Shown: positions 1 to 7,460 of the stretch, piece by piece | How the letters are laid out: each line of letters starts with the position of its first letter | Numbering within the stretch: position 1 is the first letter of the stretch | Assembly (NCBI GenBank): GCA_958430865.1 | Contig: CAUDNR010000001.1 | Location: forward strand, 123,125 to 135,576 | Source of the DNA: Entrophospora sp. SA101 | Lineage: Eukaryota > Glomeromycota > Glomeromycetes > Entrophosporales > Entrophosporaceae | Reading direction: 5' to 3' | Length of the DNA stretch: 12,452 nucleotides | The notes under the pieces: model-generated | Seen by the model: the letters and a program-made list of their open reading frames with translations, nothing else | What the model was told of the DNA's origin: nothing | Database searches by the model: none | Position numbers and translations under genes: made by a program

Positions 1-386
1 ATAAAATGATAATTACGATTATCTTTTGGCGGTGCTATTAAATAAATAAATAAATAAAGCGTTATTTTTTGTTCAAGTAATAAAAATGAAGAAAATAAAA
101 TGATAATTACGATTATCTTTTGGCGGTGCTATTAAATAAATAAATAAATAAAGCGTTATTTTTTGTTCAAGAGGTAAAAATGAAGGAAATAAAATGATAA
201 TTACGATTATCTTTTGGCGGTGCTATTAAATAAACAAACAAAGCATTATTTTTTGTTCAAGAGGTAAAAATGAAGAAAATAAACAAATGATAATTACGAT
301 TATCCGGTGGTGCTATAAAATAAATAAATAAAGCATTATTTTTTGTTCAAGAAAAATGAAGAAAATATGCAAATGATAATTACGAG
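1..386. repeat. Tandem repeat, ~94 bp unit, about four copies
   Basis: The marker TGATAATTAC starts at 7, 101, 195, 288 and 374, giving periods of 94, 94, 93 and 86. The two left copies carry GCGTTATTTT and a longer AAATAAAT run. The two right copies carry GCATTATTTT, so copies next to each other are the most alike. Each unit contains one complete micro-exon and one complete intron of the minus-strand gene. The last marker (374) is the donor region of exon 1, which suggests the array grew by duplication of a segment starting at that donor. The first micro-exon, at 298-312, lacks the AAA lysine codon found in the others. Confidence 0.95.
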
Positions 387-513
387 TGTCTTGTCTTTTT
401 TGTAAATGTTCAATATTGGTTGATTGAATTGGGCTTGTAAACTGAAGGATGAAAATAAGACTTATCAGGAGTACCATAAATGCTATCAATAATTTTGAGT
501 TTGTTTTATTCAT
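1..513 (-). CDS. Small secreted repeat protein with a micro-exon array (5' part, runs off the left edge)
   Basis: Predicted from sequence. Exon 1 (513 to 384) starts at an ATG. It encodes a short basic start, a hydrophobic core (about residues 8-25), then QSTNIEHLQKR and QDT, which reads as a signal peptide and pro-region with a Kex2-type Lys-Arg site at residues 39-40. A donor C|GTAATT follows at 383. Four micro-exons follow, each between TAG and GTAATT: 312-298 (15 nt), 222-205, 128-111 and 34-17 (18 nt each). Intervening introns are 71, 75, 76 and 76 nt. All splice after the first base of a codon, so the frame holds. The first micro-exon adds PPPDN and each later one adds PPPKDN. The mature product would be a hydrophilic Pro-rich repeat peptide. 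The gene continues past position 1. This layout recalls the SP7-like secreted effectors of Rhizophagus, which have hydrophilic repeats and introns, but I cannot show homology. The main alternative is a chance secreted-like ORF beside a non-coding satellite. Confidence 0.65.
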
Positions 514-863
514 TTTTGTTCTTTGTTTAATAGATAAAAAATCAAATGAAAACTTCAATAATGTATATGTTTAATTTTTTGTGAATGAATAATTTCTTTT
601 GTGAAAAAGCTTTAAAAAGTCGAAAGAATTCAAAATGGAGGGGAAAAAAAAGGAAATTTGATTTAATTTATCACGCGCATAATAGGGCCCAGTTTGCGGA
701 TCCTCGCATAATCAGTTGAAAATTCTGCGACATTCGAATATCACGTAAAATGTTACACGAATTATTTATATTGTTTAAAATAATCAAACCAGTCCCATCA
801 ATTAAAGTGGGTACAAGTGTACTAATTAACGATCATTCCAACTTCTATATATTATTCTCCTAA
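514..863. other. Spacer upstream of the secreted-protein gene
   Basis: AT-rich, with no coding region I can support. It should contain the promoter of the minus-strand secreted-protein gene. Weak TATA-like words on the minus strand lie near 562-570 and 608-618. A GC-richer patch at 672-720, with GGGCCC and GCGGATCC, differs from its surroundings and may be a piece of an old repeat. I cannot assign it to a family. Confidence 0.3.
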
Positions 864-940
864 TTGTTTTATACGGACTGTCAAAAGATCACAAAGAAGA
901 TCACACTTTTCAAAATTGCAATCTATTTTATAAAAGTTAA

Positions 941-1342
941 ATGCCGCCTAAAAATCAATTCTGTGATTACTGTAAAGAAGAAAAATTCTCAACATTTAGA
1001 AATGTTACTGAAGAGGCTAAGAAAAAAGCTAACAAGGGAGAATTTTTTGTAAATGTTGGTGATTCTCTTTGTTCAAATTGTTATAATTGTGTGGTGCAAT
1101 ATGACAGGAATCAAAAATACAACAAGAAAAATGATAACAAGCCATTTAAAAGACATAAATCAACTGAAAATATTGCAACTGATAATAATAATTCTTTAGC
1201 TTCAATTGAAGAATTACAAAATGAGATAACAAAATTAAAAAAAGAAATAGAAACTCCTACAATGTATTCAATAAATGAAATGATATGTAAAAGATTAAGA
1301 ATTAGAAACCCGAAACTCTTAAACTGTTTTTATGACGTATGA
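941..1342 (+). CDS. Cys-rich protein with C-terminal coiled coil, probably truncated
   Basis: A 133-residue reading frame from an ATG, with a TATA-like word near 846-853 about 90 bases upstream. The N-terminus has a zinc-binding-like pattern: FCDYC (Cys 8 and 11) and LCSNCYNC (Cys 44, 47 and 50), separated by a Lys/Glu-rich stretch. A polar Asn/Lys linker follows, then a short coiled coil (SIEELQNEITKLKKEIE, about residues 88-104), then MYSINEMICKRLRIRNPKLLNCF and a stop. From memory, Rhizophagus has an expanded family with this N-terminus, coiled coil and INEMICKRLRIRNP-like motif that continues further, so this copy looks cut short. The overlapping frame at 864-1052 is a shadow. Function unknown; DNA binding is possible but unproven. 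Confidence 0.5.
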   Translation: MPPKNQFCDYCKEEKFSTFRNVTEEAKKKANKGEFFVNVGDSLCSNCYNCVVQYDRNQKYNKKNDNKPFKRHKSTENIATDNNNSLASIEELQNEITKLKKEIETPTMYSINEMICKRLRIRNPKLLNCFYDV

Positions 1343-1537
1343 TGTGTAACCATGATTATCGAAATCATTCATTTTTTCTATTTTCTCTTCAAGTGATCAA
1401 AGTTTTTATCAAAGTTCATTTTATTTTGATATCAATTAATTAATTATTAGATCATTGGTTTAGTTTTAAAAATATATTATAATTTTCTTATATAATTTTT
1501 CCTCTTAAAAAATATATAAATTTTTTTAATCACAGTA
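1343..1537. other. AT-rich spacer before the hAT gene
   Basis: No coding potential was recognised. It separates the truncated Cys-rich gene from the dead hAT transposase and may hold a leader of the latter. TATA-like words occur near 1471-1480 and 1510-1520. Confidence 0.3.
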
Positions 1538-1965
1538 ATGTCAAACAATACTGATGTTGATATAAATAGTTCATCAAATTCAAAAAACAAAAACTTGGTG
1601 TGCGACCAAAAAATGCAGTTTGGCAACATTTTGAATGCTATCCTTCAAAACATCCAGAACATTTTAGAGCTAAATGCAAAGCATGTAATTGCGAATGGAG
1701 TAATGAAGTTGTTAATAAATTACAAGTCTATTTGGCACGTGAATGTGAATACATTAAAAAAAAAAGATATATGTATATTGTTGCAGAAAGAGATGGTGTA
1801 AGTGAATCTTTAGAAAATACAGCATATAAAGCAAATACACAGTCGCTTGGGATAAATATGAGATATTATCAAAAGGACATGCAGTAGAGGTTGGAATCGT
1901 CCAAAAAATCCTTAGTCGACTACTAGTTGGTCAAAATTTCTTTTAGTCGACTAAATTTTTTTAAT

Positions 1966-2006
1966 ACTAGCGTGTAACCATTTGCTTCGCAAAATGGTCA
2001 CACTAG
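1966..2006. repeat. Hairpin inside the hAT element
   Basis: The left arm ACTAGCGTGTAACCATTT and the right arm AAAATGGTCACACTAGT form an imperfect palindrome around a GCTTCGC centre. It could be a separate tiny inverted-repeat element nested in the larger one, or a structural part of the hAT end. Confidence 0.7.
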
Positions 2007-2074
2007 TCACGGGAATAACATCCTATTTAATTAGAATATTCATTCTGTTTCATTATTATTAACGTTTTTTTTTA

Positions 2075-2380
2075 ATTTGCAGATTACAAATTCATCTCCA
2101 TTTGAATCTTTAATTTTCTCGAAATACTTCCATACGAAGCTATATGTTATAATTCGTTTTTTTTAAAGGTCTGGAGCCGCTGCTTGAGCTCGAAGCCAAC
2201 GAATTGTTGGAATGATTTGACCTTGTATCAATGTTTATTATTTCGCATGGATAATTATTGCCAACACCAGCACCAACACCACCATTATCATCTTCTTCAT
2301 AATATTGATACTCCGCATATTTATTTTTATTATTAAAATTTTTTGTACCACAAAAAACGTTTTCATTTATAATTGGCCAG
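2075..2380 (-). pseudogene. Relic of the parent hAT transposase N-terminus inside the element
   Basis: On the minus strand an open frame reads NVFCGTKNFNNK, an acidic and Gly-rich stretch (YYEEDDNGGVG), then a Ser-rich linker SLASSSSSGSRPLKKT, ending in a stop near 2140. One frame over, the sequence continues as SFVWKYFEKIKDSNGDEFV and ICKL, which resembles the start of a BED finger (VW..YF, first Cys). The second Cys and everything after it are missing. I infer this is what remains of the autonomous parent. It differs from the BED finger of the gene it landed in, so the two belong to different hAT families. Confidence 0.5.
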
Positions 2381-2726
2381 ACAATAATAATAATTAGTAT
2401 TAGTCGACTAAATAGTCAACTAAAATAGTCGACTAAATAAACAACTAAAGTAGTCGACTATTAGTTGTTTAAAAAAAAAGTTAGTTGACTAAAATAGTCG
2501 ACTATTTTAGTCGATTCCAACCTCTAACATGCAGGAATTATAGATCATTTAATTTCAAAGGCTTTTGTGGTTTGTGATATCCCCTTTAGAATAATTGAAA
2601 CCCCTTTTTTCATCAACATCAATGACGCAAAGCGATTTTTACATAATATGTCACGACAAGCATTCAATCTTTTATTTGTGTTAATAAGATATTTCATTTG
2701 AATTGCAAAATGATATAATTTAATTA

Positions 2727-2900
2727 AAAATATTTACCATTGACACTATTAGTTTCATCAATCATTATATTCCAATAGTTGAGGAATTTAATTCTGCAAA
2801 AAGTGATTTTTTTATTAAATAAGCTATACTATCTAAAAACCCAAACCCAAATATATGATTGCTATGACTCCCATATTTTGATTTAGATGGTGTTGTTTTT
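2727..2900 (-). pseudogene. Fragment of a second hAT-like transposase
   Basis: Minus-strand frames read KYGSHSNHIFGFGFLDSIAY, LIKKSLFAELNSS and, after a one-base shift near 2780-2790, FLNYWNIMIDETNSVNGKYF. The core W-x-I-M-I-D-E-(S/T)-N is characteristic of hAT-related (KIAA1586-like) transposases as I know them from Rhizophagus, where the Asp lies in the catalytic region. The fragment ends at a stop near 2727. Its orientation is opposite to the neighbouring hAT gene, so it comes from a separate insertion or rearrangement. Confidence 0.5.
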
Positions 2901-3066
2901 CTAAAGAAACAGGCTTTAATGTAGAAATTTTATCACTGATTATTAATTCTTTACTATTTTCAATTTATAATGCTGTTAAATTACATAAATCAGGATAGAG
3001 ATACTGTGCTTTGAACAGAAATAAATATGAAATAATTTGTAATTTTTCTTTATTTAATGGTTTTCT

Positions 3067-3184
3067 GTAGAGTTGCCTTTCGAAACTCACGAGTTTAGAA
3101 CTAAAACCATTCTAAACTGGTTTAGAAAATGAGCCCAAATTCCTAAACTGTTCGAAACTCCTAAACTGTTTTTGAAACTCCTAA
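3067..3184. repeat. Possible end of another hAT-type element with internal repeats
   Basis: The sequence TAGAGTTGCC at 3068 has a hAT-like terminal pattern. It is followed by repeated words such as CGAAACTCCTAAACTGTT and TTTGAAACTCCTAAAC. No matching GGCAACTCTA end was found nearby, so it would be a solo, truncated end. It abuts the first in-frame codon of the Thr-rich exon, with a TAA directly before it, and may have removed the 5' part of that gene. Confidence 0.25.
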
Positions 3185-3313
3185 ACACCACCACCAGTAG
3201 CAGACACCACAACACCACCAGTAGCAGACACCACAACACCACCAGTAGCAGACACCACAACATCACCACCAGTAGCAGACACCACAACACCACCAGTCAC
3301 AGACACTACAACA
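3185..3313 (+). repeat. 24 bp coding tandem repeat, five copies
   Basis: The word GTAGCAGAC recurs at 3197, 3221, 3245 and 3272, and a variant GTCACAGAC at 3296. Spacing is 24, 24, 27 and 24 bases, the 27 caused by one extra TCA codon. Each unit encodes TPPVADTT on the plus strand. Length changes stay in multiples of three, which supports selection on this frame. The Val/Leu/Trp-rich minus-strand frames are by-products of the repeat. Confidence 0.9.
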
Positions 3314-4776
3314 CCAGATAGTCCAACACAAACCCCAGTTAGTGAACCATCTGAAAATACCCCAACCTTTGGTAAGTCTTTTTTTTTGAAAGGAAGGACA
3401 CACATATAAATAGAATATATTAATAGTTGTATACCTACCTAGCTAGCTAGATAAATTTAGATTTAGATTTTATGAGTTTTTTAAAAATATAAATATGATC
3501 ATATCACAAATATATAGTTATTAGTGTTACTACTGCTGACACACCAGCCATTAATACAGTCAAGTAACTGAGCCTAATACATAAAATCAACAGATAAAAA
3601 TACAAAAACAGATATTTTTAGCAGTAATCCTGTCATTAACACTAATACAGATGCTTTAACAGATACAAATAGCGTTTTCTACTATAGCTTAAGCTCAACT
3701 AGGATTAATGTTGATCCAAATACCACTGGTGTATATATATTCAAAAAGAGGATCATATGTATGTGGGGATTTCTAGCAAAAACCAGGTACAAGGCCTCCA
3801 AACCAAAAATTAAGCTTCCTGCATAATATATATCTATGCCAGAAGTATTATAACTGGCGAAATTTTAGACATTGGATTGTTTACTTGGTACCATAACAAG
3901 ATACAGGGCTTGAAATATTCACTTTATATATCAGAAGCCAGAAGCATGTGTAACATATTTTGCAGAGATTGTCACTCAAAAAGATTTACTATACTTACAC
4001 CTGATTTTTGCTAGAAATTCCCCAACATATATTCAAAGGAAATAATAATTATTTATGAAAATAAATTTTATTGATTTATGATTTTCTTTTCTTTTTTTTA
4101 TTCTTTTGTATAATTAATTATAGAATTAATATATTTATACTTATATAATTAATATATTTATATTTATATTTAATTTATATAAATTAATTAGCTCCCACTA
4201 AAACATATCCACCTGAACATGAACCATGTAAAAAATCTGATGATCCAAGGTGTAAGCCTAAAGCAACAGAGTAAGTCTCAGATCTGTGATTTCTATTTTT
4301 TTTACTTAAAAAAAACATTCATTATTTTCCAACAAATTAATTAAATTAATCAATTTATTGCAAAAAAAAATAGCCCAACAGTGATCAGTACAACAGAAGA
4401 AAGTGAATTAGTTACAGAACCACCAACACCTAAAAAAACTACAACATCCCAATCCCAAATAGGCACAAGCCAAGAAAAATCAACCATAACACAATTCAAA
4501 ACTTACACTACCACAGAAACATTATATTTCCCAGGGTACACCACTTATACATCTTCAACAGGGACTGATGGAGAATTAACCACATATGCAACTTACATTC
4601 CACCAAGTACTGTTGTGGTGATCAAGAAAGTTACTTCAGCGACTGTAGTATTTCAAGAAACTAATACTCCTTCATCTGGACATCTTGATCTGGGACTCTC
4701 AATTTATAATTTATACAATATTGCTACATCATTGTTTGTTATTGCTGTAACAATGCTTTATTTAATTATTTCTTAA
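3185..4776 (+). CDS. Thr/Pro-rich GPI-anchored surface protein, 3' part, intron-containing
   Basis: The first visible exon (3185-3371) encodes repeats of TPPVADTT, then TPDSPTQTPVSEPSENTPTF, and ends at the donor G|GTAAGT. Exon 4192-4270 (79 nt, after TTAATTAG) encodes PTKTYPPEHEPCKKSDDPRC and KPKAT with two Cys, then GTAAGT. The last exon (4374-4776, after AAAATAG) reads PTVISTTEESELVTEPPTPK, a Thr/Tyr-rich region (TYTTTETLYFPGYTTY), NTPSSG and a hydrophobic tail ending LYLIIS. Splice phases agree across all three. A Thr-rich body, a small-residue SSG and a C-terminal hydrophobic stretch without a charged tail fit a GPI-anchored cell-wall or membrane protein. No signal peptide is visible, because a stop codon lies just before 3185, so the 5' end is either on unseen exons or lost. 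The first intron as drawn (3372-4191, 820 nt) is long and may contain more exons. Confidence 0.7.
3518..3728 (+). other. Two possible extra exons in the long intron of the surface-protein gene
   Basis: Segment 3518-3563 sits between TATATAG and GTAACT. It continues the upstream phase exactly, giving V-ISVTTADTPAINTV. After a 58 nt gap (3564-3621, ending TTTTTAG), segment 3622-3728 continues in phase with SNPVINTNTDALTDTNS through DPNTT, ending at G|GTGTAT in the phase that the exon at 4192 needs. Both segments share the Thr/Asp/Ala/Pro character of the flanking exons. They could be real or alternative exons, or decayed ones. The weak point is the GTGTAT donor and the 463 nt intron left after it. 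Confidence 0.4.
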
Positions 4777-5520
4777 TTAAATAAGAGTATAAATAATGGG
4801 GTTTTCTCTCAGCAGAAAAATAATTCATATAATTAATGATTTGTCCTTGTAGTTGTATTTATTTATAATGTATTTTTGATTTGATTTTTTGTAATTTTAG
4901 ACAGACTCATTGACTTATTATTGTGTGTGTATTTTTAAATAATATTAAATAATTTAAGATTTTGAAATGTAATAATAATAAGTAATGAGGGGGTTTCTCT
5001 TTTTTAAAAGTTATTTCCTGAGAAACATGAGGTCCTGAATCAAATTTTCAACTTTATCAAATATCTACTGGCCTTTTTACAACATCTTTTGATATTTGAA
5101 TTTGATATGTCCTGGAATCATGAAATTTAGTTAAGTGCTTTTATAATTACTAAATACAAATGATTACAGAATGTATCTTTATTCAATTTCTTAATTCTAT
5201 CAAAGACTAAGTGTATTTAGTGTGCACACCTGTAATATTAACATTACAATGAAACTTGCTTCAATGAATTATAAATAGATTCTTGTCAACAAATTTTTAA
5301 AACTCTTGCCCTATAAAAAATTTAGTCAGAAAATGTATGGTTTTTCCATACATTTTCCGCATATTCTGTATGGAATATACATTAAAAGAGCGTCTTTTCA
5401 TGCATACTTGCCTTGAAAATGTAACCATTCATTTGTTCCACAAAATCATAAATTGTTACACAAAAATTTATTTAATTATTGAATGGCATTGAGTATTTAG
5501 GAAATTTATATAATAATAGA
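4777..5520. other. AT-rich 3' flank and spacer
   Basis: The first ~200 bases should hold the 3' untranslated region of the surface-protein gene (AATAAG and TAAATAAT words at 4787-4797). No gene was recognised in the remainder. It contains a short inverted repeat TCAAATATC/GATATTTGA (5057-5065 and 5091-5099) and the tight hairpin at 5329-5357. Confidence 0.4.
5329..5357. repeat. Perfect 12 bp hairpin
   Basis: GAAAATGTATGG and CCATACATTTTC flank a five-T loop. No gene lies beside it, so a role in transcription ending cannot be argued. It is more likely a footprint or end of a small inverted-repeat element. Confidence 0.85.
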
Positions 5521-5715
5521 TTAGAACGTTTAGATAATACATCTGTACTAGGGTGAAGAAGATGAAGAAGAGGATGAAATACTATAGATAATGAAGATAT
5601 TAAATTGGAAGGGTCTGAAGAATTAATTTTGAAAGGTGATTTAAATCTTGATCAATCTTTAAAAAATGTGTTGTATGAATTTCAACAAATTAATCAAGAC
5701 AATGTTGAAGATTGA
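5521..5715 (+). pseudogene. Decayed acidic coding fragment, unrecognised
   Basis: One frame reads LERLDNTSVLG and stops. The next frame reads GEEDEEEDEIL and stops. From 5587 an open stretch of 42 codons reads DNEDIKLEGSEELILKGDL, then NLDQSLKNVLYEFQQINQD, ending NVED and TGA 5713-5715. The amino-acid composition looks like real protein with at least two lesions. I do not recognise the family; an old transposon or duplicated-gene remnant is the likeliest source. The predicted 66-residue frame at 5666-5866 overlaps it in another frame and looks spurious. Confidence 0.35.
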
Positions 5716-5872
5716 TAATGATATTCATGACCACAAATTAATATGCAATTATCATCATTGTAGCAACTGCTATTTCACAATTTTCGTAATCAAAGCAAGA
5801 ATCAAAACTGGGCAGATAATTGGTAACAGAGAATCATTACTTTTTTTTTTAGACTTATTTCTGTAGAGGAAT

Positions 5873-6105
5873 TTTTTGAAGAAGGGATATACTTTGATAT
5901 AGCATATCAAAAAAGCCTTTTAACGAAGGATCTCTTTCTTTGATCATTACAGTCAGGGAATATGCTAAATATGGAAATCGATTCTGGAAAAATTGGAACC
6001 CCCCTCATCGATCAATTCATATATGTTGCAAATGAGTTTACGTGATACTTTTGTATATGTTGAACAAAAAATTTTTTTAATAAAATTCATATATAAAAGT
6101 CAAAA
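5873..6105 (+). pseudogene. Second decayed coding-like stretch
   Basis: Short open pieces in changing frames (EEFFEEGIYFDIAYQKSLLT, then ITVREYAKYGNRFWKNW, then MLQMSLRDTFVYVEQK) suggest a broken gene. The part TACAGTCAGGGAATATGC and its surroundings recur in inverted orientation near 7337-7359, so it probably belongs to a dispersed repeat. No family was recognised. Confidence 0.25.
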
Positions 6106-6795
6106 CAAATTCTTCTGAATATATAACCCGAGGATCCCTGAGGATCACTGCAAAATTTACAAGATATAAAAAGCTATTAGTTGAAGAAAATTTCATTTTT
6201 TTCATTATTTAAGTTCACATTCAAAGTTATTTTGTTAGAAACCTTATCATTTCTTGTAACTTTATACAAAAATTCTTAATAACCATAGGAATAAATAAAA
6301 TAGAACTTCTAGTTTCTAAGATCTTTTAATAGTAAGTTCTTGATCTCATGTATTGATTTAAAAAAATAATTTTGTTAACCAACTATACAAATTTCTTATT
6401 AATAGTAACCATAGGGATGGATATATAGAACGAACTCCTAGTTGTCTATTAATGAATATGCCATAAGTTTGCTTTTATCTGAATTTACAAACATTTACAT
6501 GTAAGGATTACTTAAAAAAAAATTTTTTAAATAACTTATTTATATATATATATATATATATATAAATTTATAAATTTATTTATTGTTTTATGAATTATTA
6601 GGAATATTATACCAATTTTTATATATGTATATATTCAATGGGTAAAGTGAATAATTTAGTCATGATCAGGGAGCATAATTAATATTAATTGATTATTTTT
6701 ATTATATCAATGAATTTGCAGGTAAAGAAAAAAAATTATTGAATTTGTATACAATATTAAAATCATTATCAGGTTACTGATTTTTATGTGTGTGT
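6106..6795. other. AT-rich spacer with simple repeats
   Basis: No gene seen. It has an imperfect direct repeat around 6276-6325 and 6392-6450 (both contain AACCATAGG, then TAGAAC, then CTAGTT). A TA microsatellite lies at about 6541-6565. Degenerate single copies of the GGTAAA word that becomes regular in the next feature lie at about 6640-6730. Confidence 0.5.
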
Positions 6796-7015
6796 ATTAT
6801 ATTTAATAGGTAAAAGGAATAACTTGGTCAGTTATAAATTATAAACACATTTATTTGTGTATATTAATTATATTTAATGAGTAAAAGAATAACTTGATTG
6901 GTTATATTATATTTAATGGTTAAAAGGAATAACATGGTTAGTTATAATTATAAACACACTTATTTGTGTATATTAATTATATTTAATGGGTAAAAGAATA
7001 ACTTGTTTGGTTATA
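6796..7015. repeat. 110 bp tandem dimer
   Basis: ATTATATTTAATNGGT starts at 6796 and 6906. Each 110 bp unit contains two related sub-units of the form TATTTAATGGGTAAAAGAAT followed by AACTTG and GGTTA. A small palindrome, ACACA(C/T)TTATTTGTGT, lies between them. The copies differ at several positions, so the duplication is not recent. Confidence 0.85.
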
Positions 7016-7189
7016 ATTATAATAAACATTATTTTTATTATTATTAAATAACTATTACAGAAAAAATTAATGTGTACATATATATATTAAAATTATCTAT
7101 CAGGATAATATAATATATGTTAAATTGCAAAAATGTCATCTCATATTGTTTAGTCCCATATAATTCGGAAGTTTATGACCAGTCAATAA

Positions 7190-7365
7190 AGCTCTCGCCA
7201 TGATTTTCTCATTTTTTCTCTTCCTTTAAAGATTGTTTATATTTATTAACAAAAGGATCTGCATAAATTTAGCCAATCAAATTTTCTTCTAAAGAAATTC
7301 CAGAACGTTTATCATTTATAAATTAGGAAATACCAAATTTAGCATATTCCCTGACTGTATTAAAT
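7190..7365 (-). pseudogene. Decayed minus-strand coding fragment
   Basis: The minus-strand frame reads RSGISLEENLIG, a stop, then IYADPFVNKYKQSLKEEKK, a stop, then ENHGESFIDW, with two internal stops but coherent composition. Its upstream edge carries the 23 bp word shared with 5948-5970. It is probably a piece of an old dispersed gene or transposon; the family is unknown. Confidence 0.3.
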
Positions 7366-7460
7366 TACAAATAAAATAAATACAAATGAGTATGAACAAA
7401 TGATTAGCCTAAAATATGTAAAATTGCTCAATTACTAAAAGGAAAAAATGCAATACCTTC

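Larger units (their letters stand above)
1885..2526. mobile_element. Non-autonomous hAT element, 642 bp, complete
   Basis: It starts TAGAGGTTGGAATCG (1885-1899) and ends with the exact reverse complement (2512-2526), a perfect 15 bp terminal inverted repeat. The first bases fit the hAT pattern (T/C)A(A/G)NG. It is flanked by the 8 bp direct repeat ACATGCAG at 1877-1884 and 2527-2534, and 8 bp duplications are typical of hAT. Six copies of GTCGAC, mostly in AGTCGACT context, lie in the subterminal regions (starting at 1915, 1946, 2403, 2428, 2453 and 2497), as expected for transposase-binding repeats. The middle (about 2075-2380, minus strand) holds a decayed N-terminal transposase segment. 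The element is therefore an internally deleted derivative of an autonomous hAT. The intact ends and exact duplication suggest fairly recent insertion. Confidence 0.93.
1538..2701 (+). pseudogene. hAT-type transposase with BED zinc finger, frameshifted and interrupted
   Basis: The reading frame opens at ATG 1538 with a Ser/Asn-rich start. Near 1595-1600 it must shift frame to reach RPKNAVWQHFECYPSKH and FRAKCKACNCEW, the W-x-x-F and CxxC part of a BED-type zinc finger, followed by LQVYLARECEY with the expected late Cys. A second shift near 1845 leads to AWDKYEILSKGHAG. If the inserted element at 1885-2526 and one target copy are ignored, the frame runs on through IIDHLISKAFVVCDIPFRI and IETPFFI. 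That matches the segment after the BED finger in Rhizophagus hAT transposases as I recall them. It ends at TGA 2699-2701, far short of a full transposase. Two frameshifts, an insertion and the missing C-terminus make it non-functional. Confidence 0.8.

Noticed and set aside
1..386. CRISPR-like array
   Set aside because: Units are near-identical along their whole length with no unique spacers, and the organism is eukaryotic. The repeats are explained by micro-exons and introns.
864..1052. 62-codon plus-strand frame
   Set aside because: It overlaps the Cys-rich frame at 941-1342 out of phase, and its composition is what a shifted reading would give.
3087..3405. Minus-strand frames rich in Val/Leu/Trp or Val/Ser/Gly over the 24 bp repeat
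   Set aside because: They are the reverse reading of the Thr/Pro repeat. The plus frame has matching splice phases with downstream exons and the minus frames do not.
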